48,262 nt of DNA from JALYNX01 sp040905925 (GTDB taxonomy: Bacteria; Actinomycetota; Acidimicrobiia; Spongiisociales; ZC4RG35): positions 1-48,262 of the forward strand of contig JBBDQO010000031.1 in assembly GCA_040905925.1 (NCBI GenBank). Reading direction: 5' to 3'. Numbering within the stretch: the first letter of the stretch is position 1; every line of letters starts with the position of its first letter. A program made the position numbers and the translations under genes. The notes under the pieces were generated by a model, which had not been told where the DNA came from, ran no database searches, and saw nothing but the letters and a program-made list of their open reading frames with translations. Shown piece by piece: positions 1-7,082 of the stretch.

Positions 1-338
1 CCCTCGCCCAGCCTGGCCACGACCGTGGCGTCGTATGGAGGGCGATACCCGGCGAGGATCTGGGAGGCGGCAGTGGTCTCGATCCCTCGGGTGCACATGT
101 TGTCCTTGAGGGCGATCGGAATTCCGTGCAACGGCCCCCGGTCGATCCCGTCTGCCAGATCGGCATCGGCCCGGCCCGCCGTCTCCAGAGCCCACTCCCG
201 GTCAATGGTGAGAAAGGCGTGGACCTGCGCCTCATACCTGGCAGCGCGCTCCAGGGCGCCCTCCAAAAGCCGGACTGCGGTGGTGTCGCCATCCCGAAGC
301 CGACGTCCCGCCTCGGCGACACCCGGCATCGGGCTCAC
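1..338 (-). CDS. gatA: Asp-tRNA(Asn)/Glu-tRNA(Gln) amidotransferase subunit A, N-terminal part
   Basis: Amidase subunit of GatCAB, which converts mischarged Glu-tRNA(Gln) and Asp-tRNA(Asn) to the amide forms. Only about the first 112 residues lie in the window; the gene runs off the left edge. The reading frame shows the amidase-signature opening, with PLHGIPIALKDN containing the lysine of the Ser-cisSer-Lys triad, followed by the usual TTAAS stretch; the serines are outside the window. The start is either GTG at 338, overlapping the gatC stop (GTGA) with GGAGGG just upstream, or the in-frame ATG at 329. I chose the GTG because of the spacing. It is co-transcribed with gatC. Confidence 0.9.
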   Translation of the reverse strand, partial: MSPMPGVAEAGRRLRDGDTTAVRLLEGALERAARYEAQVHAFLTIDREWALETAGRADADLADGIDRGPLHGIPIALKDNMCTRGIETTAASQILAGYRPPYDATVVARLGE

Positions 339-625
339 TCGCCCTCCATCACCGGAGGAACAACGAAGTATCCGTCGGCCGTCTCCGGTGCGCTCGCCAT
401 CACCTCGTCACGATCGAGGGACGGAAGGACCACGTCGTCACGAAAGATGTTGAAGAGGCCCAGGGGATGTGCGTTCTCGACCTGAGGCTCCGCATCGAGG
501 GACTGGACCCGCGCCGCATGCTCCAGGATCAGCCCGAGCTGGTTCTTGTACCCTTCGAGCTCGTCGTCGCTCAGATCGAGCCGCGCCAGACGTGCGACGT
601 GGCCGATATCGATTTCGACAGGCAT
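335..625 (-). CDS. gatC: Asp-tRNA(Asn)/Glu-tRNA(Gln) amidotransferase subunit C
   Basis: Small subunit that wraps around GatA and stabilises the GatCAB complex. The product is 96 residues, the normal family length. It begins with the typical GatC segment IDIGHVARLARLDLSDDEL and ends with the DGYFVVPPVME motif that inserts near GatA. The start at ATG 625 is chosen because the 22 residues upstream in the open frame have no family character. Its stop overlaps the gatA start by 4 bases, so translational coupling is likely. dapE ends 37 bases upstream on the same strand, so the dap and gat genes may share a transcript. Confidence 0.95.
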   Translation of the reverse strand: MPVEIDIGHVARLARLDLSDDELEGYKNQLGLILEHAARVQSLDAEPQVENAHPLGLFNIFRDDVVLPSLDRDEVMASAPETADGYFVVPPVMEGE

Positions 626-662
626 GGCCCGGGAGTGTAGGAACCGCGAGATCCTCCGTTTG

Positions 663-1685
663 TCAGCCGAGCACCACCGACAACGAGTCATAGGCCCAGC
701 TCAGGTCGTCCACTCGGACCGACTCCCCCGGCTTGTGGGCGAGTGCCGGCTCGCCCGGCCCGAAGTTGATCGCAGGGATCCCGGCCTCGGAGAGCTGGGC
801 GACGTCGGTCCATCCCTGTTTCCCGGAGATCGGAGCCGCTGTCACCTCGATCAGTCGCTGGAACAAGGGGTGCTCGATGGCGACCGCCCCGGCCGGGGCC
901 GAGTCGGTGACAACGAAACGGTCTCCGGCCGAGCACACCTCGCGCAGGCGATCGATTGCCCCTTCCATGGATCGATCCGGGGCAAACCGGTAGTTGACAT
1001 TGAGGGTGAACGTGGCCGGGATGATGTTCTTGGCCACTCCCCCGTGTGCGGTGGTCACCGAGATCACCTCCTTGAAGTCGAGACCGCCCACCACATGCAA
1101 CTCCGGCTCGAGACCGTGCATCCGAGTCAGGAACGCTCCCGCTTTGGTGATCGCGTTCTCACCCAGCCACGGTCGCGCCGAGTGGGCAGCCTCGCCCTCG
1201 AATGTCAGCTCGGCGTTGATGACACCCTGACAACCGGCCTCCATGCCCCGGTCGGTGGGCTCCATGACGACCGCCGCCGCCGACGCCCGCAGCCAGGGCG
1301 CGGCCTCGAGGACCATCCCGAGTTGATTCTCGGAGAAAGGGCCCTCCTCGCCGGCGTAGAAGACACAAACCACCCGGTCGGGCCCGAGTGACTCGATGAG
1401 ATGGATCATCACCGCCAGGCCGCTCTTCATGTCCGTGGCGCCGAGCCCGTGGACCCGGCCGCCCTCCACCGTCGCCCCGACATGACCCTGGAGCGGAACG
1501 GTGTCGAGATGACCCACCAGGAGAACCGCCTGCTCCCGGGGCTGGCCTACAACCAGTGAGTCTCCGACGGCCCGGGACGGCATCGCTTCCAGACGTTGGC
1601 CGATCGCGTCGCGCAGACCTGACTCGTCGCCGGTCACCGACGGGATGTCCACGAGCCAACAAAGGGTCTCGACGAGATCGGTCAC
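663..1685 (-). CDS. dapE: Succinyl-diaminopimelate desuccinylase
   Basis: Zn-dependent M20-family amidohydrolase that removes succinate from N-succinyl-LL-diaminopimelate in the lysine/peptidoglycan-precursor pathway. The product is 340 residues. Metal and catalytic motifs are visible: GHLDTVP (His59/Asp61), GATDMKSG (Asp85) and YAGEEGP (Glu113/Glu114), then the dimerisation lid domain with the TAHGG region. The start is GTG 1685, overlapping the dapD stop as GTGA; the open frame upstream of it has no homology character. The immediate partner dapD makes the succinylated precursor of its substrate. Only this part of the succinylase branch (dapD, dapE) is in the window. Confidence 0.93.
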   Translation of the reverse strand: MTDLVETLCWLVDIPSVTGDESGLRDAIGQRLEAMPSRAVGDSLVVGQPREQAVLLVGHLDTVPLQGHVGATVEGGRVHGLGATDMKSGLAVMIHLIESLGPDRVVCVFYAGEEGPFSENQLGMVLEAAPWLRASAAAVVMEPTDRGMEAGCQGVINAELTFEGEAAHSARPWLGENAITKAGAFLTRMHGLEPELHVVGGLDFKEVISVTTAHGGVAKNIIPATFTLNVNYRFAPDRSMEGAIDRLREVCSAGDRFVVTDSAPAGAVAIEHPLFQRLIEVTAAPISGKQGWTDVAQLSEAGIPAINFGPGEPALAHKPGESVRVDDLSWAYDSLSVVLG

Positions 1686-2488
1686 AGTTGGACGCCGAGA
1701 TCCCGGAGATAGTCGTTCAGCGCGGTCTTCTTGTCGGTGGCCTCGCTTCTCTGCCCGATGATCAGGGCACAAACCAGGTCGTAGGTGCCGCTGGGGAACT
1801 CCTTGGGACGGGTCCCGGGAACCACCACCGAACCGGCAGGGACCCTCCCCCGGTGCTCAACGGGCTCGGGCCCGGTCACATCGATGATGGGCGTAGACCC
1901 GGTGAGCACGGTGTTGGCGCCGAGGACTGCTCCCTCCTCGACGATGACCCCCTCGACCACGATCGATCGGCTGCCGATGAATGCGCCGTCTTCGATGATC
2001 ACGGGGCGCGCACTCGGAGGCTCGAGCACACCACCGATCCCAACCCCGCCCGAGAGGTGCACTTCCTTCCCGATCTGAGCACAGGAACCGACTGTGGCCC
2101 AGGTGTCGACCATGGTGCCGGCCCCGACGTAGGCGCCGATGTTGACGTAGCCGGGCATCACGATGACACCGGGCTCGCAATGGGCGCCGTAGCGGACGGT
2201 CCCCGGCGGCACCACCCGGACCCCCTGTGCCGCCAGTCCCTTCTTCAGCGGGATCTTGTCGCGGTACTCATAGCCGCCCACCTCGACCGTTTCCATCTCT
2301 CGAAGACGGAAGTAGAGGAGGATCGCCTCTTTCAGCCACTCGTTGACCACCCACCCTTCTTGGGTCTTCTCCGCCACCCGGGCTTCGCCAAGATCGAGGG
2401 CTTCGATGGCCCGCTCCACGGCTTCGCGGGCGGCCTCGATCTCGACGTCGCCGGCAAAGGCGGACCTGATCAACCCTTGGTCTGACAA
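1682..2488 (-). CDS. dapD: 2,3,4,5-tetrahydropyridine-2,6-dicarboxylate N-succinyltransferase
   Basis: Transfers succinyl from succinyl-CoA to tetrahydrodipicolinate in lysine biosynthesis. The product is 268 residues, close to the roughly 274 of the proteobacterial type. An alpha-helical N-terminal domain is followed by left-handed beta-helix hexapeptide repeats (about residues 95-210, including MPGYVNIGAYVGAGTMVD). The start is TTG 2488, with GAGG boxes in the leader. The gene is first of the dapD-dapE-gatC-gatA run and is divergent from the small membrane protein at 2556, with 67 bases between the starts. Confidence 0.93.
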   Translation of the reverse strand: MSDQGLIRSAFAGDVEIEAAREAVERAIEALDLGEARVAEKTQEGWVVNEWLKEAILLYFRLREMETVEVGGYEYRDKIPLKKGLAAQGVRVVPPGTVRYGAHCEPGVIVMPGYVNIGAYVGAGTMVDTWATVGSCAQIGKEVHLSGGVGIGGVLEPPSARPVIIEDGAFIGSRSIVVEGVIVEEGAVLGANTVLTGSTPIIDVTGPEPVEHRGRVPAGSVVVPGTRPKEFPSGTYDLVCALIIGQRSEATDKKTALNDYLRDLGVQL

Positions 2489-2555
2489 ACCTCGTTCACC
2501 TCATCAACGGCGTCCGGGCGGCAGAGTAACTGCGCGCAGCTACGGTGCCGGTGGT

Positions 2556-2945
2556 ATGTCCTACCGTCTCATCTACCTGGGGCTGGGGCTAGTGGCGGTC
2601 GCCGCCATCGCGTTCGGCATCGTCTTCGCCACCGAGGGTGACGAGATCCTGCTCCCGGGACCGGTCGAGTCGGTTTCCCCCGAGCCGGGCCACTTGGTCC
2701 CACCGCAAGCCTCGATCGAGATCGACCTCGAGGTCGGTTACCAGGCACAGATCTATGTCGACGAATGGCTGGTATCCGATGCCACGTTCGTCGAGGGAAC
2801 CGGAGTCTACAGGTGGGCGCCCAGCCCCACCAACCCGACCATCAACGAATGGACTACCGGCGAGCACACGGTCCGCGTGGTCTATGACACCGTCAACGGT
2901 CTTCCCAATCCCGGTGATTTCTCCTGGTCGTTTCGGGTGGGCTGA
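2556..2945 (+). CDS. Small membrane-anchored protein of unknown function
   Basis: The product is 129 residues. An N-terminal hydrophobic segment (about residues 4-24) acts as a signal anchor. It is followed by an acidic extracytoplasmic part of about 100 residues, rich in beta-type sequence (SIEIDLEVGYQAQIYVDE, then TVRVVYDTVNGLPNPGDFSW). This looks like one immunoglobulin-like beta sandwich, which is an inference from the strand pattern. No enzyme motif is seen. I chose ATG 2556 because it directly precedes the hydrophobic segment; the longer open frame overlaps dapD. The gene converges on the epimerase gene with 10 bases between the stops. Confidence 0.7.
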   Translation: MSYRLIYLGLGLVAVAAIAFGIVFATEGDEILLPGPVESVSPEPGHLVPPQASIEIDLEVGYQAQIYVDEWLVSDATFVEGTGVYRWAPSPTNPTINEWTTGEHTVRVVYDTVNGLPNPGDFSWSFRVG

Positions 2946-2955
2946 TTCTTCCTAC

Positions 2956-3813
2956 TCAGAAGACATGATCCCGCCAACTGTGCTCTTGCTGGTAACCGAG
3001 CACGCGGCGGGCCTTCTCGATAGAGAGCAGTGTCTCGTTGGCCTCGAGAGCCCGGGTCACCGGGACGCCGGGGAATACCTCGCCCGCCAACTCGGCGCTT
3101 GGCCGGGTCATCACAGTGTCGGCATTGGCGATGATGAACACGTCCGTGCCGGCGAAATCGTGTTCCAACGCCAGTCGCACCGCCTGGGCCCCGTCCCGGG
3201 CGTCGATGTATCCCCAGAGGTTCCAGGATCGGAGAGTGGGGTCAGAGTCGAACGAAGGGAACCGGGTGTAGTCGTCGATCTCCATGACATTGGAGAACCG
3301 GAGCCCGATCATCTTCAGCTCCGGGTCCCAACGACAGAACTGCGTGGCCATCTGCTCCTCCAGATGCTTGACCAGGGCGTAGGTCGTCTCGGGCCGGGCC
3401 GGGTACTCCTCGTCGACGGGGATGTAGGGCGGTGGGGTCGCAAAAGGGAGGCCGAGCGTGGTTTCGCTCGACGCCCAAACCACGTTCTTGATTCCGGCCA
3501 CACGCGCTGCGTTGAACACGTTGTAGGTGCACAGCATGTTGTTGGCGAAGGTCGCGGAGTTCGAGGTGATGCCCGGTGCCGGGATCGCAGCCAGATGGAC
3601 GACGGCATCAACACCTGAGTACCTGTCGTCGACCGCCATGAGGGCCTCGAGTGTCTGACCGTGATCGGTCAGGTCGACCCGAGTGAAGGGGCACTTTGGC
3701 TCGCGGGGTGGCGCGGCATCGATGTTGATCACTTCGTAGCGGTGCTCCAGCAGGTCGTCGACGACCGCCCTACCCAGCTTGCCGCTGCCCCCGGTGACGA
3801 CAACCCGGCTCAA
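2956..3813 (-). CDS. NAD(P)-dependent epimerase/dehydratase (extended SDR)
   Basis: The product is 285 residues with the extended SDR layout. The Rossmann glycine motif TGGSGKLG is at the N-terminus, HLAAIPAP is in the middle, the catalytic tyrosine-lysine pair appears as TYALVKHLEE, and a variable C-terminal substrate domain follows. The family covers nucleotide-sugar epimerases, uronate dehydrogenases and related enzymes. The substrate cannot be read from the sequence. The start is TTG 3813; no strong ribosome-binding site is seen. It is divergent from the PLP enzyme gene. Confidence 0.85.
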   Translation of the reverse strand: MSRVVVTGGSGKLGRAVVDDLLEHRYEVINIDAAPPREPKCPFTRVDLTDHGQTLEALMAVDDRYSGVDAVVHLAAIPAPGITSNSATFANNMLCTYNVFNAARVAGIKNVVWASSETTLGLPFATPPPYIPVDEEYPARPETTYALVKHLEEQMATQFCRWDPELKMIGLRFSNVMEIDDYTRFPSFDSDPTLRSWNLWGYIDARDGAQAVRLALEHDFAGTDVFIIANADTVMTRPSAELAGEVFPGVPVTRALEANETLLSIEKARRVLGYQQEHSWRDHVF

Positions 3814-3839
3814 ATCTGCACCGAGGAGAGTGTCACCGC

Positions 3840-4817
3840 ATGGAAGTTAGCCATAATCGTCGCCCAGCCGACCAAGGAGCCAACATCCCACAACTGGGTT
3901 CATCTATGACCGAATTGGTGGGTGACACCCCGGTGGTGAAGCTGGCCAAGGTCGTGCCCGAGGGGGCGGCCGACATCGTGAAGCTGGAGTGGTTCAACCC
4001 GACCGGGTCCTACAAGGACCGGATGGCACTGGCGATCATCGAGGAGGCCGAGCGCCGAGGCGACCTGCAGCCAGGGATGACGGTGGTCGAGTACACCGGC
4101 GGAAGCACCGGGTCGTCGCTGGCATTCGTCTGTGCAGTGAAGGGATACCGATTCAAAGTGGTCAGCTCCGACGCCTTTGCCCCTGAGAAACTGAAGACGA
4201 TGCAGGCGTTTGGCGCCGAGCTCACCATCGTCCCCAGGGAGGGCGGGATGATCACCCCCGACCTGATCCCCAGGATGGTGGAGAAGGCCAAAGAGCTGGC
4301 CGCCGAGCCGGGCACCTACTTCACCGATCAGTTCCGGAACCGCGACGCCCTGAGCGGTTACCGACGAGCGGGTCAGGAGTTGTTGAGCCAGATCCGGCGA
4401 CCGATCGATGTGTTCTGCACCGGCGTAGGGACTGGTGGCTTCTCGATGGGCGTCTCCACCGCCTTCCGGGAAGCGGGCGCCGGGACCCGCGTCGTCCTGT
4501 TGGAGCCTGCGAGCTCGGCAGTGATCTCCGGAAACGCGCCCGGGACTCATCACGTCGAGGGGATCGGAGTCGGGTTCGTGCCCCCGCTCCTCGACGAGGC
4601 TCTCTACGACGAGGTCAGGGCCATCGAGGAGACAGCGGCAAGGGTGATGGCCAGAGAGCTTGCGGCCAGAGAAGGGCTCCTCACCGGGGTTTCGAGCGGT
4701 CTCAACGTCGTGGGTGCCATCGGGCTGGCTACGGAACTGGGGCCGGGCCACGTCGTGGCAACGGTGGCCGTCGACACCGGTCTCAAGTACCTGGCTGGCG
4801 ACCTCTTCGCGATTTGA
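3840..4817 (+). CDS. Cysteine-synthase-like PLP-dependent enzyme (fold type II)
   Basis: Member of the cysteine synthase/cystathionine beta-synthase family, 325 residues. The PLP lysine is in NPTGSYKDRMA (Lys59). The substrate loop, usually SGNTG in CysK, here reads EYTGGSTGSSLA, and the phosphate-binding loop reads GTGVGTGGFSMG. The changed substrate loop means that O-acetylserine sulfhydrylase activity should not be assumed. ATG 3840 has a GAGGAG box 11 bases upstream. ATG 3906 (MTELVGDTP) is an alternative start that fits the family N-terminus but has no clear ribosome-binding site. A CATAAT element lies just after the first ATG, so a shorter leader for the second start is also possible. 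Confidence 0.85.
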   Translation: MEVSHNRRPADQGANIPQLGSSMTELVGDTPVVKLAKVVPEGAADIVKLEWFNPTGSYKDRMALAIIEEAERRGDLQPGMTVVEYTGGSTGSSLAFVCAVKGYRFKVVSSDAFAPEKLKTMQAFGAELTIVPREGGMITPDLIPRMVEKAKELAAEPGTYFTDQFRNRDALSGYRRAGQELLSQIRRPIDVFCTGVGTGGFSMGVSTAFREAGAGTRVVLLEPASSAVISGNAPGTHHVEGIGVGFVPPLLDEALYDEVRAIEETAARVMARELAAREGLLTGVSSGLNVVGAIGLATELGPGHVVATVAVDTGLKYLAGDLFAI

Positions 4818-4820
4818 GTC

Positions 4821-4836
4821 CGGGTCTCTAGACCCG
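4821..4836. terminator. Candidate bidirectional terminator hairpin
   Basis: Perfect 6-bp stem CGGGTC/GACCCG with a TCTA loop, sitting between the convergent PLP-enzyme and Ddn-family genes and overlapping the latter's stop codon. There is no T tract on either side, so it would be a GC-hairpin type terminator, as is common in actinobacteria. Confidence 0.45.
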
Positions 4837-5280
4837 TTCCAGGATCACCACCGAGATCTCGCGCTGCGTCCTGGCCTGGTACCTGTCGTAGTCGGGCCAG
4901 ATCGAGGCCATGAGTCGCCACAGCCGCGGCTTCTCATCGGCGCCGGCGGTGCGGGATCGAGCGGTGAACTTGTCAGCCCCAACCTGTAACTCGACCTCCG
5001 GATCGTCGACAAGGTTGAGGTACCAAGCCGGGTTCTCGGCGGCGCCGCCGGTCGACGCCACCACCAAATAGCGATCCCCGTCGACACCGTATATCAGCGC
5101 AGTCCGTCGCAGCTTGCCCGTCTTCCGGCCCCGGGTGGTCAGCAACAGGGTGGGGACTCCCTGCCATCGGTGGCCCTTACGGCCATTGGTCTCGACGTAT
5201 TGGCTGATGTGGCGAGCGACCCAGCCTCGTGGACTGTCGAACACCTCTTCTCTAGCTGTCGGTGAGTCCTTCGTGCCCAT
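4828..5280 (-). CDS. Nitroreductase/deazaflavin-dependent oxidoreductase (Ddn/F420 family)
   Basis: The product is 150 residues and matches the mycobacterial Ddn-type split-barrel family that binds F420 or, in some members, other cofactors. Characteristic segments are PTLLLTTRGRKTGKLRRTAL and the following YLVVASTGGAAENPAWYLNL, which form the cofactor-binding core. The C-terminal part (LMASIWPDYDRYQARTQREI) is also typical. Its presence suggests that the organism makes F420. The start is ATG 5280. The substrate is unknown. It is transcribed in the same direction as the histidine kinase gene 29 bases upstream. Confidence 0.88.
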   Translation of the reverse strand: MGTKDSPTAREEVFDSPRGWVARHISQYVETNGRKGHRWQGVPTLLLTTRGRKTGKLRRTALIYGVDGDRYLVVASTGGAAENPAWYLNLVDDPEVELQVGADKFTARSRTAGADEKPRLWRLMASIWPDYDRYQARTQREISVVILERV

Positions 5281-5309
5281 ACAAGGTCAGTGTCGCAGAC
5301 ATCGCGGTC

Positions 5310-7037
5310 TCAGACCGCGATGCGGTCCGCGGTGAGTGTGCCGTGTCGAGGGACTTCATGGGCAATAGCGCGCACCGGGATCGACACGAAGAAACAAGCG
5401 CCGCCCAAGATCTCTGAGCGGTGATAGCCGGCATGCCCCCCATGGGCCCGGGCGACCTTGGCCACAATCGCGGGCCCGATTCCCGACCCCGGGATCCGAC
5501 TGTCAAGGTTTCGAGGCCCCCGCTCGAATCGATTCCAGATCGTCCACTCGTATTTGGTAGGGACCCCGGGGCCGTCGTCGTGGACTTCGATCACCAGGTT
5601 CACGCCCCGTTCCGCAGTGACCAGTACCTGCCCGTTGCCGTATTTGATTGCATTGGACACCAGATTGGCGATTGCCTGCTGGAGCCTGCCCCCGTCCACT
5701 ACGACCGTCATGGCGCGGGCCCGGATCTCGACAGCCTGACTCCCTTCGACATGGGACACGGCCGTTCTGATCAGCTCATCCAGCTCCAAGGGCGCGGGGG
5801 CAATCTCGACCAGCCCATCGAGGTCACGAGCCACCAGCATCAGGTCGGACACCATCCGGCCCATATAGCTGGCCTGGGCGGTGACCGTTTCCAGGAACTC
5901 ATCGTGTTCCTCCGTGGATAGGCGTTGGTCACCGAGCCGCATCAATTCGAGCATCCCGACCATCACTGTGAGCGGGGTTCTCAACTCATGGGAGATCGAG
6001 GAGACCAGGCTCTGCCGATCCTCGTCGACCCGATACCGATACTCACGGATAGACACAGCCTGTCGGGTGATGGTGAGCGCCACCACGGCCAGGGTGCCGA
6101 CCGCGAGAACAACGAGATGGCCGGCGTCGGACTGGATGGCTTGCCAAACCAGCCCCACCGACATGACGGCGGCAGCGCCATAGGGTGCGATGAGCGTGAC
6201 CCATCGTGTGGGTCGGTCGGCGAATTCTCGAGGTGCCGGTCGCTCACTCACGATGGATGCAGTCGCCAGCAGGAAGAACCCGGCGGCGAGGTTCAGGGGG
6301 TAGACCGGTTTGGCATCGGCGAACAGCTCGCCCACCCCGGTCGCGGCGTACGCCAGGTCGGCAGCCACCTGAAAGGCCATACCAATCGAAAGCATGAGCA
6401 GACGCGGATCGAATTGGTATCTGGATTGGCGAACCGAGAGCATGAGGAGACTGATCAGAATCGCCACATCCAGGACCGGGTAGGCCATGGCGATCACCCG
6501 TTCCAGCGGGGGTGCAGCGGCGAGGAGCTCGAAGTACCCGGAGAGGAACCAGACCCAGGCCACCGCTCCCACCGCGATCGCGCCCACCAACCCGTCGACG
6601 AGGCCGAGGGCCTGAGTCGACCACCGGCCATCGGTGTGGGGAAGGGTGACGACGCTGACGCAAACCAGGAGGTAGGACACGATGAAGAACCCATCGATTG
6701 GGCCAAATGCAGGCAGCTCGACCCCGGAGGACGAGACGACCCCGATCGCGATCAGGCCCACAGACGCGGTCAGAAGGGCCACACCGAGGATTGACCAGGC
6801 AAGCCGCTCCCGCCCTTCCAGCTTGCGTGCCCCGCTCAGGGACACGATTCCGGCGGCTGTGGTGGCCACCATGTAGCCCAGAGGGCCGGTCAGGTCGGCC
6901 GATTGCGGGAAGATCACCGTCGCGGCCGTAGCGCAGGCAATGATGATCAAGAGCACGGCCACCACTGGGTGTTGCCCAAGATGGCGTCTGATGGCTACCG
7001 GCGCGGTATTGGTCAAGGGAATTCCCACTCCTACCAA
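5310..7037 (-). CDS. Membrane sensor histidine kinase
   Basis: The product is 575 residues. The N-terminal part has about eight to ten hydrophobic helices (residues about 25-325), a MASE-like membrane sensor. A HisKA domain follows with the phospho-acceptor His350 in SSISHELRTP, then a HATPase_c domain with N box NLVSNAIKYG, DDGPGVP and a G box read as GSGIGPAIVAKVA. The proline in that G box departs from the usual GxGLGL pattern. No response regulator is adjacent, so this is an orphan kinase. The start is uncertain: TTG 7037, GTG 7028 and TTG 7016 are in frame, with AGGAG between the first and the last. It follows ligA on the same strand. Confidence 0.85.
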   Translation of the reverse strand: MVGVGIPLTNTAPVAIRRHLGQHPVVAVLLIIIACATAATVIFPQSADLTGPLGYMVATTAAGIVSLSGARKLEGRERLAWSILGVALLTASVGLIAIGVVSSSGVELPAFGPIDGFFIVSYLLVCVSVVTLPHTDGRWSTQALGLVDGLVGAIAVGAVAWVWFLSGYFELLAAAPPLERVIAMAYPVLDVAILISLLMLSVRQSRYQFDPRLLMLSIGMAFQVAADLAYAATGVGELFADAKPVYPLNLAAGFFLLATASIVSERPAPREFADRPTRWVTLIAPYGAAAVMSVGLVWQAIQSDAGHLVVLAVGTLAVVALTITRQAVSIREYRYRVDEDRQSLVSSISHELRTPLTVMVGMLELMRLGDQRLSTEEHDEFLETVTAQASYMGRMVSDLMLVARDLDGLVEIAPAPLELDELIRTAVSHVEGSQAVEIRARAMTVVVDGGRLQQAIANLVSNAIKYGNGQVLVTAERGVNLVIEVHDDGPGVPTKYEWTIWNRFERGPRNLDSRIPGSGIGPAIVAKVARAHGGHAGYHRSEILGGACFFVSIPVRAIAHEVPRHGTLTADRIAV

Positions 7038-7082
7038 TCGGCATTTTCCACTCGAACCTGTACGACGGTCAGTCGCGCCAGG

